A stretch of 64,000 nucleotides of DNA from Dichotomocladium elegans (taxonomy: Eukaryota > Mucoromycota > Mucoromycetes > Mucorales > Lichtheimiaceae): positions 1 to 64,000 of the forward strand of contig JAIXMN010000022.1 of assembly GCA_025716815.1 (NCBI GenBank), written 5' to 3'. The translations under genes were made by a program, and so were the position numbers. The notes under the pieces were generated by a model. That model saw nothing but the letters and a program-made list of their open reading frames with translations, did not search any database and had not been told where the DNA came from. Below, in pieces: positions 1-11,169 of the stretch. Numbering within the stretch: position 1 is the stretch's first letter; the number at the start of each line of letters is the position of its first letter.

Positions 1-1347
1 GTTGCAGAACAGGATATTCCTCCCAACGACGCATATGCCGATTTTCAGGAGCCCCCTAACTTCTTGGTGCGTGGCGAACGGATTAATTGCCTGCTCTACG
101 CTGATGACGTGGTCCTCATTGGATCATGGTCTACCATGCCTGTTCTTCTGTCTGCATGCGAGCGACACAGCATTCAGCTCGGGTATCGCTGGAATCCCGC
201 CAAGTGCGCGGTGCTGTTCGACTCTGCTCACGCCCCAACCCAACGCCCATCCCTATGCTTGTATGGCACCGACCTCCCGCGATCGCCCTCCTTCAAGTAC
301 CTTGGGATTCCCTTTTCATCTGCTGGCCAGATCGATCACCAAGCCCTCCTTCACCTCAATACCACTGCCGCCCTCACGAGCATGCGGATGCTGCACGCCA
401 TTGGCGTCAGCCCGTATGGCTTCCCTCGCCTCCTCGCCACCCGTATGTACCAGCAATTTATACGGCCAAAGATGGAATACGGCCTCGCGCTGATCAACCT
501 CACCCGCCAAGACATCAAAACTCTTGAGCGCGCCCAAGATCAATGCCTTCGCATGATCTTTGGGGGACACAAGACCGCCTCCACTGCCGTCTTCCGCCAC
601 CTCACCCGCCTTCCCCACATGGTCGACCGAGTTGCCATCCTCCAGGCCAAGTTTGTGCACCGTGCATACAACTTGCCTGACGACACCCTCCATTCCGCAC
701 TCCTCCCTTCCATCAAGCAGCCCAGACACCTTTGGCCAAAGTTGCATCGCTCTTCGGTGTGGGTGGCCCTTTCTCGTCATAGGCATCAAGCCTCAAGAGT
801 GGACTTGAAAGGTGCCATCCGCAGCTGTTTGCAAGACCGCCTCGCCGACCAGCTCGCTTCCTCCCGCGCCATCCTCCTAAGCGCATGCCGTCCACGCCTT
901 GGCATTGACCCGGTCATGTACTTGCCAATGACGAATAAGGAACGCAGCCGCTGCATCCGCTGGCGTATGGGCTGGCTCCCTGGCCGCCCTAAACCATGCT
1001 GGTGTAAGCATGATCACACAAGCCGCCGTCACCTCATTTTCTGCCTCAACATGCACGCTCGGTTGAGGGTCGCCAATGATGATGATCATCGCGATCCGCT
1101 CTCATTGGTCCTCAACCAGCTGCCATGCTCTGAGATCACCTCCTCCTCCCGCATCAAATACTGGCAACGCACATGGCCAGTGGTGTGCCAGATCCTCCTC
1201 GAGGTCGACATGGCGTGTCACCTTGATGAGGATTTCTCCGCCTCGCAAGACCCCGACCTCGGTGGATCTTTTCTCCGTTGGCTCGAGCGTTCTGTCCCTG
1301 TTCCTGCAACTGAAGCAATCCTGGATGATTTCGTTCCTGCTCCCTAA
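1..1347 (+). CDS. LINE (non-LTR) reverse transcriptase, 3' part, truncated by window edge
   Basis: The frame is open from the first base to the TAA at 1345-1347 (about 448 residues), so the true start lies outside the window. The reverse transcriptase catalytic motif YADD is at 97-108, followed by the thumb and connection region typical of LINE ORF2 proteins. Near the C terminus a cysteine/histidine cluster (CWC, then HDH, H and C, about 997-1041) resembles the zinc-knuckle-like end of many LINE ORF2 proteins. No RNase H or LTR is seen. The protein would copy the element's RNA at a nicked target site. A broken copy of the same family lies inverted at 2336-3179. The visible reading frame has no internal stop, so this copy may be young, but whether the 5' half is intact cannot be seen. 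Confidence 0.9.
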   Translation, partial: VAEQDIPPNDAYADFQEPPNFLVRGERINCLLYADDVVLIGSWSTMPVLLSACERHSIQLGYRWNPAKCAVLFDSAHAPTQRPSLCLYGTDLPRSPSFKYLGIPFSSAGQIDHQALLHLNTTAALTSMRMLHAIGVSPYGFPRLLATRMYQQFIRPKMEYGLALINLTRQDIKTLERAQDQCLRMIFGGHKTASTAVFRHLTRLPHMVDRVAILQAKFVHRAYNLPDDTLHSALLPSIKQPRHLWPKLHRSSVWVALSRHRHQASRVDLKGAIRSCLQDRLADQLASSRAILLSACRPRLGIDPVMYLPMTNKERSRCIRWRMGWLPGRPKPCWCKHDHTSRRHLIFCLNMHARLRVANDDDHRDPLSLVLNQLPCSEITSSSRIKYWQRTWPVVCQILLEVDMACHLDEDFSASQDPDLGGSFLRWLERSVPVPATEAILDDFVPAP

Positions 1348-1401
1348 CCATCACTTTCTCTTTGTAACTCCCACTCTCCTTTAGATAGCTTCTTCTTCTC
1401 T

Positions 1402-1893
1402 CATATTGTCGACCCCATTGCTCCCTTTTTATCTCTTTCTCTTTTTCTTTTCTCTCTTCTTGCCCCTTCATTTTCCCCAGCCAACCTGGGTTTTTCATGC
1501 CGCAGCCACCTTGTTGATCTGGCGAGAGCGAACGCTCTATAGAGCACACGTTCCATACCGCCTTCTCTCAAAATAAACAGTTTTGTCTATACCAAGGGAT
1601 CTTTTTGTTCCTGTAGCCAAAGGAATCGTCAATGATTCCTTTCTAATCCTAATCCGTTCTTTCTAATGTAATTCATTGTTAGCGCGCATTTCCCCTTCCA
1701 TATTCTCGATTACATTGCTCTTTTTTTTTTCTTTCTCTTCATTCCTTCTTGCATTTTCCCTTTTCCCAAGCAACCTGGGGGGTTTTCATGCCAGAGCCAC
1801 CTTGTCGGTCTGGCGAGAGTGACCGCTCTGTAGAGCACACATTCCATACCGCCTTCTCTTTCAAATAAACAGTTTTGTCTACATCAAGGAATC
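1402..1893 (+). repeat. LINE 3' tail present in two tandem copies
   Basis: The segment from about 1402 to 1603, just after the reverse transcriptase stop codon, is repeated with small changes at about 1701-1893. Both copies run from a CT-rich tract through 'caacctggg', 'gccaccttgt', 'tctggcgagag', 'ctctgtagagcacac' or close variants, 'ccataccgccttctct' and 'aaataaacagttttgtct'. The 'aataaa' near the end of each looks like a polyadenylation signal. The spacer (about 1604-1700) is unrelated. The second copy could be a severely 5'-truncated LINE insertion next to the first, or a duplicated 3' UTR. Confidence 0.8.
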
Positions 1894-2062
1894 AACTTGC
1901 TCAGCTGCACATATCGATACATGCATGTTGGTAACCTAAAAGGATTGTCACGTGACACCATGCATAATGGGGCGGTTTTGACATGTCATACCCGATGAGG
2001 TCTTGCTTCTAGTGCAAGCTTTTATCATCTGAGGGGGGGGGAAAGAAAGAAGACTATTTTGT

Positions 2063-2200
2063 TATACACCATTATCCAAAATTGAAGTCGTGCCTTGGCA
2101 GTTCTGAAGTCGCAAAATCACAAGAATAAAAAGTCAGGTTTTGTCCAGGAATCTTTACGCGTGATGAACAAAAGCAAAAAGTCGTACAAAAAGCTTAGTA
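2063..2200 (+). repeat. 5'-end fragment of the Tc1/mariner-like family
   Basis: The stretch starts 'ttatacaccattatccaaaa' and contains several 'gaagtcg' or 'aaagtcg' words and 'tctttacgcgtgatga'. The same series occurs at 29992 onward and 32998 onward, where it leads into a transposase reading frame. Here that frame is missing. The homology ends at about 2200, so this is an isolated terminal fragment. A short open frame at 2095-2280 crosses it but is not considered a gene. Confidence 0.6.
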
Positions 2201-2335
2201 AATCCACCTTATCAATGTTTATCAGCGGAGAAATCCTTGTCAAGGATGATGCGCCCATGTCGACCTTGAAGAGGACCTAGCACACCACTAGTCAGGTGCG
2301 ATGCCGGTACACTGGATGCGAGAGGGGGGGAGAGT

Positions 2336-3179
2336 TCAGTGCATGGCAACTGGTTGAGGAACAATGAGAGTGGGTTCGTCGTCGTTGGCTACCCTCAACC
2401 GAGCGTGCATGTTGAGGCAGCGGCTCGTGTGGTCGTGCTTACACCAGCATGGTTTTAGGGCGGGGGCCAGGAAGCCAACACACATACGCCAGCGGATGCA
2501 GTGGCTGCGCTGCTTGCTTGTCATTGGCAGGTACATGACTGGAATCCGATGGCCGAGGCCGGGGGACGACAGGTGCCAAGGAGAACGAACTGGTCGGTAA
2601 GGACGGACTTGCAAGCAGCTGCGGATTGCACCTTTCGGCCTACGGTTTCTGAGCTGCTTGATGGAAGGAAGAATGGCCGAAAGGAGGGTGCCGTCAGGCA
2701 AGTTGTATGCGCAATGAACAGATTTAGCCTGGAGAATGGCAACACTTTTGACCGCATGGGGGAGGCAGGGAAGATAGCTAAAGATGGCAGTGGGTAGAGA
2801 CTCGTGTCCCCACCCCCCAAAAGATCATGCAAAGACACTGATCTGGGACGCGCTCAAGAGTTTTAGGTCTTGGCGGGAGAGCTTGATCAGTACCAGACTG
2901 TATTCTATCTTTGAGCGGATGATCTGTGTAGTGGCCCTCCCCTGGGGGGCGGGTGCGCGAGGAGGCGAGTGAAGCTATAGGGGCTGACGCCAATGGCATG
3001 CAGCGTCCGTAACCTTGTGAGGGCGGTGGTGGAGGGCTTGGTGATCTATCTGGCCAGCAGAAGGAAAAGGAATCCCGAAAAGTACGCCTGAATCTGTGTG
3101 CCTCTTTGATTTCTTCCGGCCTCGGAGTACCGAAAGGGCATCTTTGAGCAAATCGATAGACTTGACCTCTTGGATTCAT
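2336..3179 (-). pseudogene. Broken LINE reverse transcriptase copy
   Basis: Three overlapping minus-strand frames match in order different parts of the reverse transcriptase at 1-1347. The frame ending at 2778 carries the segment around 'TLERVPDQCLCMIFWG' (intact copy: TLERAQDQCLRMIFGG). The frame at about 2521-2838 carries 'LSLPSLAIFP'-like text. The frame at 2336-2701 carries 'PVMYLPMTSKQRSHCIRWRM' and the CWCKHDHTS zinc-knuckle region. At least two frameshifts separate them, and the YADD core is absent. This is a dead, 5'-truncated copy inserted opposite to the first. Confidence 0.85.
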
Positions 3180-5737
3180 TAATTACCATTTTCTTAGTGA
3201 TACTAAGGTCATTAAGTTGCGGATCTGGTCAGTCACTATTTTCTTGTTCGGGTCTTCTCGACTGAGAACCCGTCATAATATTCGAACAAAGGATCATAAT
3301 GACCTTGCTTCATCTTGATATATTCGGCACGTTCAAACAGGTGGTAATGAAGAATGGCAGCTGATCGAATCCGATATATCGTCCACCTTTTATTAACGGG
3401 TCGACGGTGGAAAAAAAAAAAGACCAGCTCACCTTGCAAAAGATGACCTTAGATCAAATGCTAGAATATCCTTTTAAGTGGCTCTCTTGAGGTTACCAAC
3501 AGAGGTTGCTTCGGTGTTATCTTTATATTAAAAATCCGGAGAGGTCTTTTCTCAGCTAGAGGTGCTGCTGTACGTACTGGCCGGAAAAGAGGATGCTCTA
3601 TGATCAGAGTACTTGATCTGAAGGATCTCCCTCCCCTCACCCAATGAGGCAGACCTGAGTACCCCAGGGATGAAGAGGGAAAACAAAGGGGTGGGGTGGG
3701 GATATACAGCAGCTCTGCATGAAATGGCTAAAAAGCAAGGAGGTAAAAAATGAAGCAATTCGGAAACGTTGACTTCATTTTTCATGCATACGCATATTCC
3801 TTACGAGGTTCATTTTTATTTTCCAATTGAATCCGGTCGGGTAGAATTACATACAAATTGCAAACATCCATCTGCAAAACTGCAGACAGTAGGTCATACA
3901 TCCAACCATGCCAATCCCTTGAACTCCCTGAACCTACGCCAGGTCATTCCCGCCCTCGCAAAGAGCTCAACAAAGAGTACAGATGCCGAGCATGGTTTGT
4001 TATTCATTATCATCGTATCTTGAAATATCCACTCCATACGTGTAGAGAATGATGCTCTGGTCACTATGTAGCTGGATATGACATACAATTCCCCCCCCCC
4101 ACAGCGTCTGGAGAGGAGAAGTCATACGCAAGCTGCTGTATATCCGTGGCAGTTTCTCTGCAGAGGGAGACATGCCAACGTGGAAAGCCGCGTCCGTTTT
4201 CTGGAAAGATGTTATCCATTCCAGATCGCCTGCTATACATATGAAAAAGGGGGTGGCCTCAACTCGTTCGAAGCCTACAGCAGCATAGGGAGAACCACCA
4301 TTTCCCCGAAAAGCAATCCTGGAGTAAATAGGACGACGGCCCTTCTGACGGTATCGGGTAATCGACAATCGAACCAACGTAACGGAATTGTTGATCCGGC
4401 GCATTTTCTATTCAGCACGATAAAGCTCAAGTATGCCTAGATCATGGACAGCTTCAAAGAAAAAGAAGGTAACATGCATGCCAAAGCCGGTTATTTCATT
4501 TAGGTTATTGATCGATCTTTTGTCCTTGGAGGTCGATCTGTCCCATTTCTGATAAACGTGGTTCAATCTTTCAGACGTCTCAGCGGAAGAGTTTCGACGT
4601 CAACTTTGATGCTAACACTACTGCAAGGCCAATAGATTGTCCCGTCTCCCCCTTTTTTAGTGTACATCCAGAGCTGCAAAATAGTTCAACTCATTGCATT
4701 AACCATTCCTATTTCATATGAAAGAAGAAAAGAGAAAGATAAACAAGGATTAGTGATACCAGGGGATTGGGTATGACCAAGACTCAAGTGAGTCCTAGGG
4801 ATGTTGATGGCGCGATAGGCCATACACACGGATAGCTCCTTATCATACGCAAACAATTGCCGTAGAGAAGAGCTCGTTGTTACTGATGGGGGATGGTTCA
4901 TGTAATGGCATCGCTAGCTCCTATATCAGATGTAGCGGGATGCCAGGTGTTCCATGCGATGAGTTCCTTTTTAATTTAATTCAGCAGCTTCTTTCCTGTA
5001 AAAACTCGGTCAAAAATGCTACGCGCGGTCGTTGCACAACGCTCAATTGTAAGTTGTTCTCGAGCGTCTAGAATAACTATTACAAACGAATTGAACAAAC
5101 ACACACACATGCGCATGGATCGGAGACCTGTAGACAGCGATCCACCAAAGAATGACCGATGTGCCATCCAGATATATAACCGTAGCGTCCCGATCAGAGC
5201 AGGTCGTACAATGGTGATAAGAGAGAAACCACCACCCCCCCCACTTCTCCTAGAAGAGGGCGCGTTTAATTCTTTGTTTATTTTTTTTTTTTTTTTTTTT
5301 GCTCCGTTGGTGTGGCTAAACTTTATCAACTTTTGTTGCGTAATAGAATCGCTATTCCTTTTTCAAAGCGGCGAGTACTCTGTGCGGTTCAAATGGTAAA
5401 TGTACATATAGATTCCGATGTCGAAACCTTATACCAGGACTTTCATTGAATGTGACCCCGAGCGAGGGCGCCAACCTTTGTCCCGGTGGTCCAAATAGAT
5501 ATGCATCATCGTCTATAAACTTGGAAAGAGTTAATTAAGAGAAGGGCTTTGGTTTTTGCTCGGGGACACTGGCTGACGAGGCGGATGCACCACAAAGACA
5601 ATATGGAATATTCAGGTCCTTTTTGGTATTATGATTATTATTGTTTATTGTTATTATGATGTACCTAATTAATGCCATACAATCAGATGAAGAATAGAGA
5701 TATAGAGGAAGCGTCGCGCGGAAACCGTAGAGGAAAG
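3180..5737. other. Gene-poor stretch, nothing recognised
   Basis: There are only short, overlapping open frames with no family resemblance. The longest is a minus-strand frame at 4000-4404 (134 residues), with no motif I recognise and no convincing splice partners. A long T tract lies at about 5279-5300 and an AC-rich patch near 5097-5110. This could be decayed transposon DNA or an extended regulatory region. Confidence 0.5.
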
Positions 5738-7565
5738 TTAGCGCCGAGACTCCTTCCTACCACGGAACAGGTCATGAACGGATCTTCGCTTGGGTTTCAG
5801 GAGCTCAGGACTCTGCTGCTGAGTAGCGGAGACCGACTTCTTGGAAGTCTTTGGTTGGGGTGGAGGTACTGTGGGCAGTGGAGGGATATCGTATCCTTTC
5901 TTGATCGAGAATTTATCAGCGTTATGAGAAAAGGCAAAGTCAGGTTCGGAAAACAATCGTTCGGAAGTCGTGACGGATGATGATGGAGGAGGCCCAGACT
6001 GGTACTTTGATTTAGGCGGAAGGGGTGCAGGGACAGGAAGGGATGAAGATCGCTTGGTGGTAACATTGACAGATGGTACACGCTGCTGCTCCTCTTCTTG
6101 CGTCTGTGGATTTGAGGAAATGGGGCTCGAGGGTGTACCCGCCGTGGAAAGGACATTGTCGGCGAACTCCTTTTTTTGTACATTGCGCTTAGTCGCCGAG
6201 AAATTGGATCGGGACATACTCGCAACAGACTCGTTATCATTGGCTATCTGTTGCGGTACCTGCAGCGGTGACACACGCTCATTCGCCTCTTTTGTGCCCC
6301 TGCTGCTAGGCTCGATTGTCTTGACAGCTGACTCGGGAACCTTTGGCTTAGAAGCAGGATTATCTGACTGTCTCGGATGCGTCTTTTGTTTTGGAGGTTG
6401 GGCATGCGCCTCCATTGATCCAGCACCATTCTTATTGGCGGCGGCGGCGGCGACAGGGACGTCGTGCTTTTCCTCTTCCACCGCCTGCGCGTCCATCGTT
6501 GGCTTGTCGGTCATTTCGGAGGTATCTTGAGCCAGATTGTCCGATACAGATGTGATGGAGTCTACCTCATTGACATTTTCATGTGAGGATGTTTCCGAGG
6601 CTTTATCGCCATTGCTTGCAGCCTTTTCGGTTGCAGGAGGCGTAATTTCCTCGTTTGAATGGTCGTGGCTTGGGACAGATGGTGTTATCTCTGTGCGCGG
6701 AGCAATTCCAGATTGCTGGTGATGGTAATGTTGCTGCTGCTGATGGTGGGCCACGCCATGGTCCACAGGGTAATAGTATTCTTCGTTCTGCTCCTCCATC
6801 CAGCTACGCTGCTTCCTACGGGCTTCCTCAAAAATACTGAACCAGTTAACTGGCACGTTGATGCGGAGTTGGCGGGTCCAAAGATGCACGGGCGGATTGC
6901 CTGCTTCATCAAACGCATCGTAAGCATCAAAGTCACCGGGAATATATCTGCAAAACAATATATCAGAGTTCGGTCAATTGCGTCTCGATACTCAGCTTCT
7001 CCAAAGGAAAATGTTTATATTCTCACCTTGCTTCAGACCACCGCATTGGAGTTGAGTCCGAGCCTAAGCGGGAGGGAGATTAATACCCTGGTTGCCATGG
7101 TACATTGGTGGAAAATAGATGTATTGTTCAACTTACGGAGGATGGCAAAGCAACACATATCATCGTCCCAACCTTCCCAGAAAAAAAAAAAAAAAACGAA
7201 AAGATGACATGTCAGAAAAGACAGCAATTGAATTTTTTAAGGAGGGGAGGAAAGATTCAGAGCTCACCTTCAAACAGGGAAAGTGCCACGTTTCTTATCT
7301 TGATGATGTACAGCGAACCTTGCCTGAGATCGTCGTGATCGATGGACTGAAGTGGCATCTCAACATACGTCGAAGGTGCCTTGGTGCTGTTTGCGGATGA
7401 CGATAGACCGCCGCCTCCGCCAAAGAATCCTTTTTTGCTTAAAGCGATTGCAGGGGGCGATGCCACGGCAGAGAATTGGGCAGCAGAATACGCTGAGCCA
7501 GACCAATGAGCCAAACTGAGGACATCCTCTGGATGTTGTTGCTGTTGTTTCTTGCTTTTACCCAT
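5738..7565 (-). CDS. Unknown protein with conserved-looking N-terminal domain and long disordered tail
   Basis: Four exons join in frame. Exon 1 starts MGKSKKQQQQHPEDVL at 7565 and ends at a GTGAGC donor near 7267. Exon 2 encodes WDDDMCCFAIL. Exon 3 encodes SDSTPMRWSEA. Exon 4 begins YIPGDFDAYDAFDEAG and runs to 5738. The folded part appears to be roughly the first 190 residues, including a Trp/Arg-rich end (WTRQLRINVPVNWFSIFEEA). The remaining 330 or so residues are rich in Ser, Pro, Gln, Ala and Lys and are probably disordered, ending KPKRRSVHDLFRGRKESRR. No signal peptide or membrane segment is seen. I do not recognise the family. The exon joins rest on frame continuity and splice consensus only. 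Confidence 0.65.
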
Positions 7566-8770
7566 CGTGTATCGGGTTTACGGTTGCAAAAGAGAAAAAG
7601 AAAAAGAGAAGGAAGGAAAATAAAAGAATGAGCGTCGGTAAGCAGATCGGAAACACAGAGGCTTCTTTTATATTTTGATATGCTGCATTGTAACCGATAG
7701 ATCATCACGCTTGTAATACCACGTATGCCATTTACATCCTTTCTGCCCAGCAGCACTTGCTCAGTCGAGCGACACAGAGAGAAGTTACATGCGGTCCCTG
7801 TACCACCACCGTCCCTAAAAGATGTTTCACCTAACTGGCGTACAACAACGCTAATAAAAGCGTCTGCCCAATGGCGGCGCCCTCCTCGCCAGGTCTAATA
7901 TTGTATTACTCAAGCGCGAATGCTTTAATTACTGTAGTTTTGGCTGAAGTGACAAATATTCCAAGCCACTTCTACCTGGAGCACAACCGTTCTGGTGTCT
8001 GAACATGGCCTGCCGTTGGTGACGATAAATGCCTTCTCGCAGAACTACCCACGAGAGAAAGAGGGAACGGAAAAAATAGAAGGTTCGACCGTTCTCCTGA
8101 TTAGCCACAATCAAACGGTCTTTCCCTTCCTCCTTGCAGGGGCAGGATTGTTCTTAGAAGTACTCTAGCAGCGAACACAAGGCCGAGCCCGAGATGAGGA
8201 GCTGCAGTTGCTATTCTCAACCTCACGCGAGAAAGAAATTACCGACAGGGAGGTCGCGAATCTCTGAACTTTGTCGTCTTCATTTTCTGACAAGAGTAAT
8301 AGCTCTCGCACTATCCATGGCCAAAAGAAGAAACCTAATTGTATATAAATCCACCGTATCTTGGCACGGTATTGGGTGGTTGTGCCTTCGCGAGAGACAC
8401 GCACGCGCGCGCGCGCGCTCTCGCTCTGCAAGGGACGTATAGTGCGAGCCCATCTCTTCTTTGCTTTGGCTGCTATCCGTATCAACAATCGCTCCACACT
8501 TCTTGCCGAACTTTAAGCTGCCGGGAATGCATCCAACCCACGGCCCCGCTTATGGGATGTGCAATTAAACTTCCTGTCAGCCATTGTTGTTATCTACCTA
8601 TGACACAAATATCCTTTTGCGTATGGTGCTTATCTGCCCCCACCCCCCCTCGATTGCTTTTGTGCATTCGGCAATTAGAATGAGAATGAGAATTCCTCCG
8701 AATAGATGCCTAAACGTCTTCGTGGGGGGGGGCTGTCCAAGGGTTTTGCTTTTTCTTTCTTCAAGTTCCA
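7566..8770. other. Divergent intergenic region with TATA-like and GC-repeat elements
   Basis: This separates the minus-strand gene ending upstream at 7565 from the plus-strand gene at 8771. It contains a TATA-like 'tatataaa' at about 8341-8348 and an alternating CG run at about 8402-8420. No coding potential was recognised. The TATA-like site is about 420 bp from the 8771 start, so a link to that gene would need a long leader or a 5' UTR intron. Confidence 0.4.
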
Positions 8771-9520
8771 ATGGATATAACCTCTGCAGCCGATGCCTTC
8801 ATTGACCATTTCATCAACCCTCATTACCTAATCGCCCATGAGCCTGAGTTGCTGTTATTAAGCAAGAATGACGTACCACATAGTACACGCCAAGACGTCA
8901 GATACGAAGATGATGACGACGAAGACGACGATTTTCACCCTCTTCCATTCTCGGAGGCCGGGCTCTCCGAGACCGATTCTGTGTCGCTGCTCTCGGACGC
9001 GATTACAACGCCATTGCTGCATAGTTATGCAGCAGCATCGTGGGCTGCGACTGGCTCAGCCCTCGCAGGGGAGATAATCCCCGACCAAATTAGCTGCCGC
9101 ACCGCCAAGAATGCCAACGTGGAAGATGGCAGCAGACCACTGTCGATGTCAGCCCTCGATTTTATCTATCACATCCTCTTTCACGATCTTGACGAGCTCC
9201 TTTCGGAAGCTCGCCATCCATTGGCGCCAGCAACACAACAACACCAGCCATCCAAGCGAACAGGCTCAGTAACATCATCCTCTGCTAATCATAACAACAG
9301 CAGCACCAACAGCAAGCGCAGACGTGATCAGCCGCCGCATCCATCCCCTGCACCCTTTGATATGAACGCCATCTTGCGAGCTCAGCAAGAATTCATCCAT
9401 AAGCGACAAATCGAGGAGGCGCAGGCCGAGCAAAGTGGCCAGAAGATTTTGTCTTCAGTGCCCAAACGATGCAGGAAGAAAATAACAGGCCATCCTGATG
9501 GGGGCCCTCCTCAAGTTTGA
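8771..9520 (+). CDS. Hypothetical protein, 249 residues, low complexity
   Basis: A single uninterrupted frame starts MDITSAADAFIDHFINPHYL. It contains an acidic run at about residues 45-53 (EDDDDEDDD), a helical-looking segment SALDFIYHILFHDLDELLSE at about 124-143, a Ser/Asn/Gln-rich linker with a basic patch (SKRRRD), and a second helix-prone stretch (FDMNAILRAQQEFIHKRQIEEAQAEQ) before a basic C terminus (PKRCRKKITG). The basic patches could act in nuclear localisation, but that is inference. No family was recognised. The length and acidic/basic organisation favour a real gene over a chance frame. Confidence 0.6.
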   Translation: MDITSAADAFIDHFINPHYLIAHEPELLLLSKNDVPHSTRQDVRYEDDDDEDDDFHPLPFSEAGLSETDSVSLLSDAITTPLLHSYAAASWAATGSALAGEIIPDQISCRTAKNANVEDGSRPLSMSALDFIYHILFHDLDELLSEARHPLAPATQQHQPSKRTGSVTSSSANHNNSSTNSKRRRDQPPHPSPAPFDMNAILRAQQEFIHKRQIEEAQAEQSGQKILSSVPKRCRKKITGHPDGGPPQV

Positions 9521-9824
9521 GCACCACCCCCTATCCTTCTTTCTCTCTCTTTCTTTTAGTTCCCCACCATACCCTTCTTTCTTTTAGTAGTCTTTATACC
9601 TTTATTATTATTTTATTACCAGTAGCCATTCTATAATGGTGCGTATGGCTGTGTTTTTTTTTTTAAAAAAAAAAGATTGACTAGCCCGCCGAGGATTCGT
9701 GTATGTGTGTGTGTGTGTGCGTGTCCAAATTGGGACACCGCGAACAGAGAGCATTTAACGCGAGAGGGGCATACAATCCATCGCTACTATTATTTATTCT
9801 ACCTCTCCCCCCAAAAAAAACCAC

Positions 9825-11150
9825 ATGCCAAAGCCTAGGAATATCAGAAAAAAACAGATCGAGTCTGAGGATGAGCAAGAAATCCCCGATCAGGCCGGAT
9901 CGCCTTCCCAAGTCAGGTAAAGCCTGGTATACTATACAAGGTGCGTTCACAACAATCTGATCTGTAATCGGGGAAGCGAGACGATTGAAGAATTGCAAGA
10001 ATTACGCAAGTTGAGGCGCAAGCATGGTGGCATTAATACCGAAAAGCTGCTCAAGGGTACAGAAAAGAAAAAGAAGAAAAAAACGTCCAACGAGCCCTGG
10101 GGGCTTCATACACTCGATGCTGTCCGACGGTAATAAAAGAGGGGGACTGTGTGTGTGTGTGTGTGTGTGTGTGAAGAGGGAAAGAGGAGGATCATCCCAA
10201 TCTATGTGATGCGCGTCTGTATACTGACTCTTTTTTTTTTTCTTTTCTTCTTCTCTCTGCCTTTCTCTATCAAGAGGGAACGAGGATGAGGAAGGCACCG
10301 AAAAGAAACTCAAGCTCGATACCTTTACGACCCAGACGAATGCCTTGGATGTCGATAAACATATGCAAGTGTGGAAAAGCGCTCGATCGCTTTCGCAGCG
10401 GAAGACTGATTGGATGGGGACGGGTGCTTTCCATATGATAGGATGGCATACATCGAAGAACAGATGCGTAAACGACGAGGTGAAGTCGCCGAACGAGCCG
10501 AGGAAGAAAAGAAAGCACGCAACCATGGCCCCATTGATATCTATGAAGAGCTTTACCGTATTCCAGATCGATTAAAGGTGGGTAGACCAGATGCAGCAGA
10601 AGCGGCAATGACAGAAAGATTCATAGATCGTTACCATCTTTTAGCTGGACCAGAAACGGGTCGAAGAAGGCAGTGTGCAGCTGTCAACACAGATGCTTAC
10701 AGCCATCCCCGAGGTCGACCTGGGTATTGAGTAACGTGTCCATCCATTTTATACATACACACACATATATATAGAGAGAGAGATGGCTATCACTCACACT
10801 GTGTAATTAGTGTGCGGCTAAAGAATATCGAGGAGACAGAGCGTGCAAAGAGGAAGTACATGGATGAGGAAGCGGTAAGGCCTTTGCGCGGTATAAGAAC
10901 TTGGAAATCTGTCTAAATTCTTTTCTCTGCATAGGCTAAGAGCGATCGATCAGAGGACGAGGGTAATTATCACTCCATCAGGATAAATGGGAGGGCGGAA
11001 ACATTAACATGCGGTCTGGTTGTAGGGGATGAAGTTCCAGCCAATTACGAAAAGCAAATTGTCAAGGAACACAAGCATCGCCTTGACAGGCGGCAGATGG
11101 CCTCGGATGAGATCGTTGCAGAGCGATTCAAAAAGCGAATGCGTAAATAA
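9825..11150 (+). CDS. tls1: C9orf78 / Tls1 (HCA59) family splicing-associated protein
   Basis: About seven exons join in frame. The start is MPKPRNIRKKQIESEDEQE at 9825. Next comes ETIEELQELRKLRRKHGGIN near 9983, then a part ending DTFTTQTNALDVDKHMQ, then AYIEEQMRKRRGE and YEELYRIPDRLK. These are followed by STQMLTAIPEVDLGIE, RLKNIEETERAKRKYMDEEA and the last exon GDEVPANYEKQ to RFKKRMRK. The blocks 'DVDKHM-x-AYIEE', 'LYRIPDRLK' and 'AIPEVDLGI..RLKNIEETE' are hallmarks of the HCA59/C9orf78 family. In fission yeast Tls1 acts in pre-mRNA splicing of telomere and heterochromatin factors. Introns carry GT microsatellites (about 10147-10171). One junction near 10365 probably uses the second of two adjacent GT donors to stay in frame. 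Confidence 0.85.
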
Positions 11151-11169
11151 AAGAATTTGTATTGACTTT

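Noticed and set aside
4000..4404. Minus-strand 134-residue ORF
   Set aside because: No motif, no splice partners and a competing plus-strand frame; likely chance.
10147..10171. GT repeat as a regulatory Z-DNA element
   Set aside because: It lies within an intron of the C9orf78 homologue, and similar microsatellites are scattered elsewhere (for example near 9703); no sign of function.
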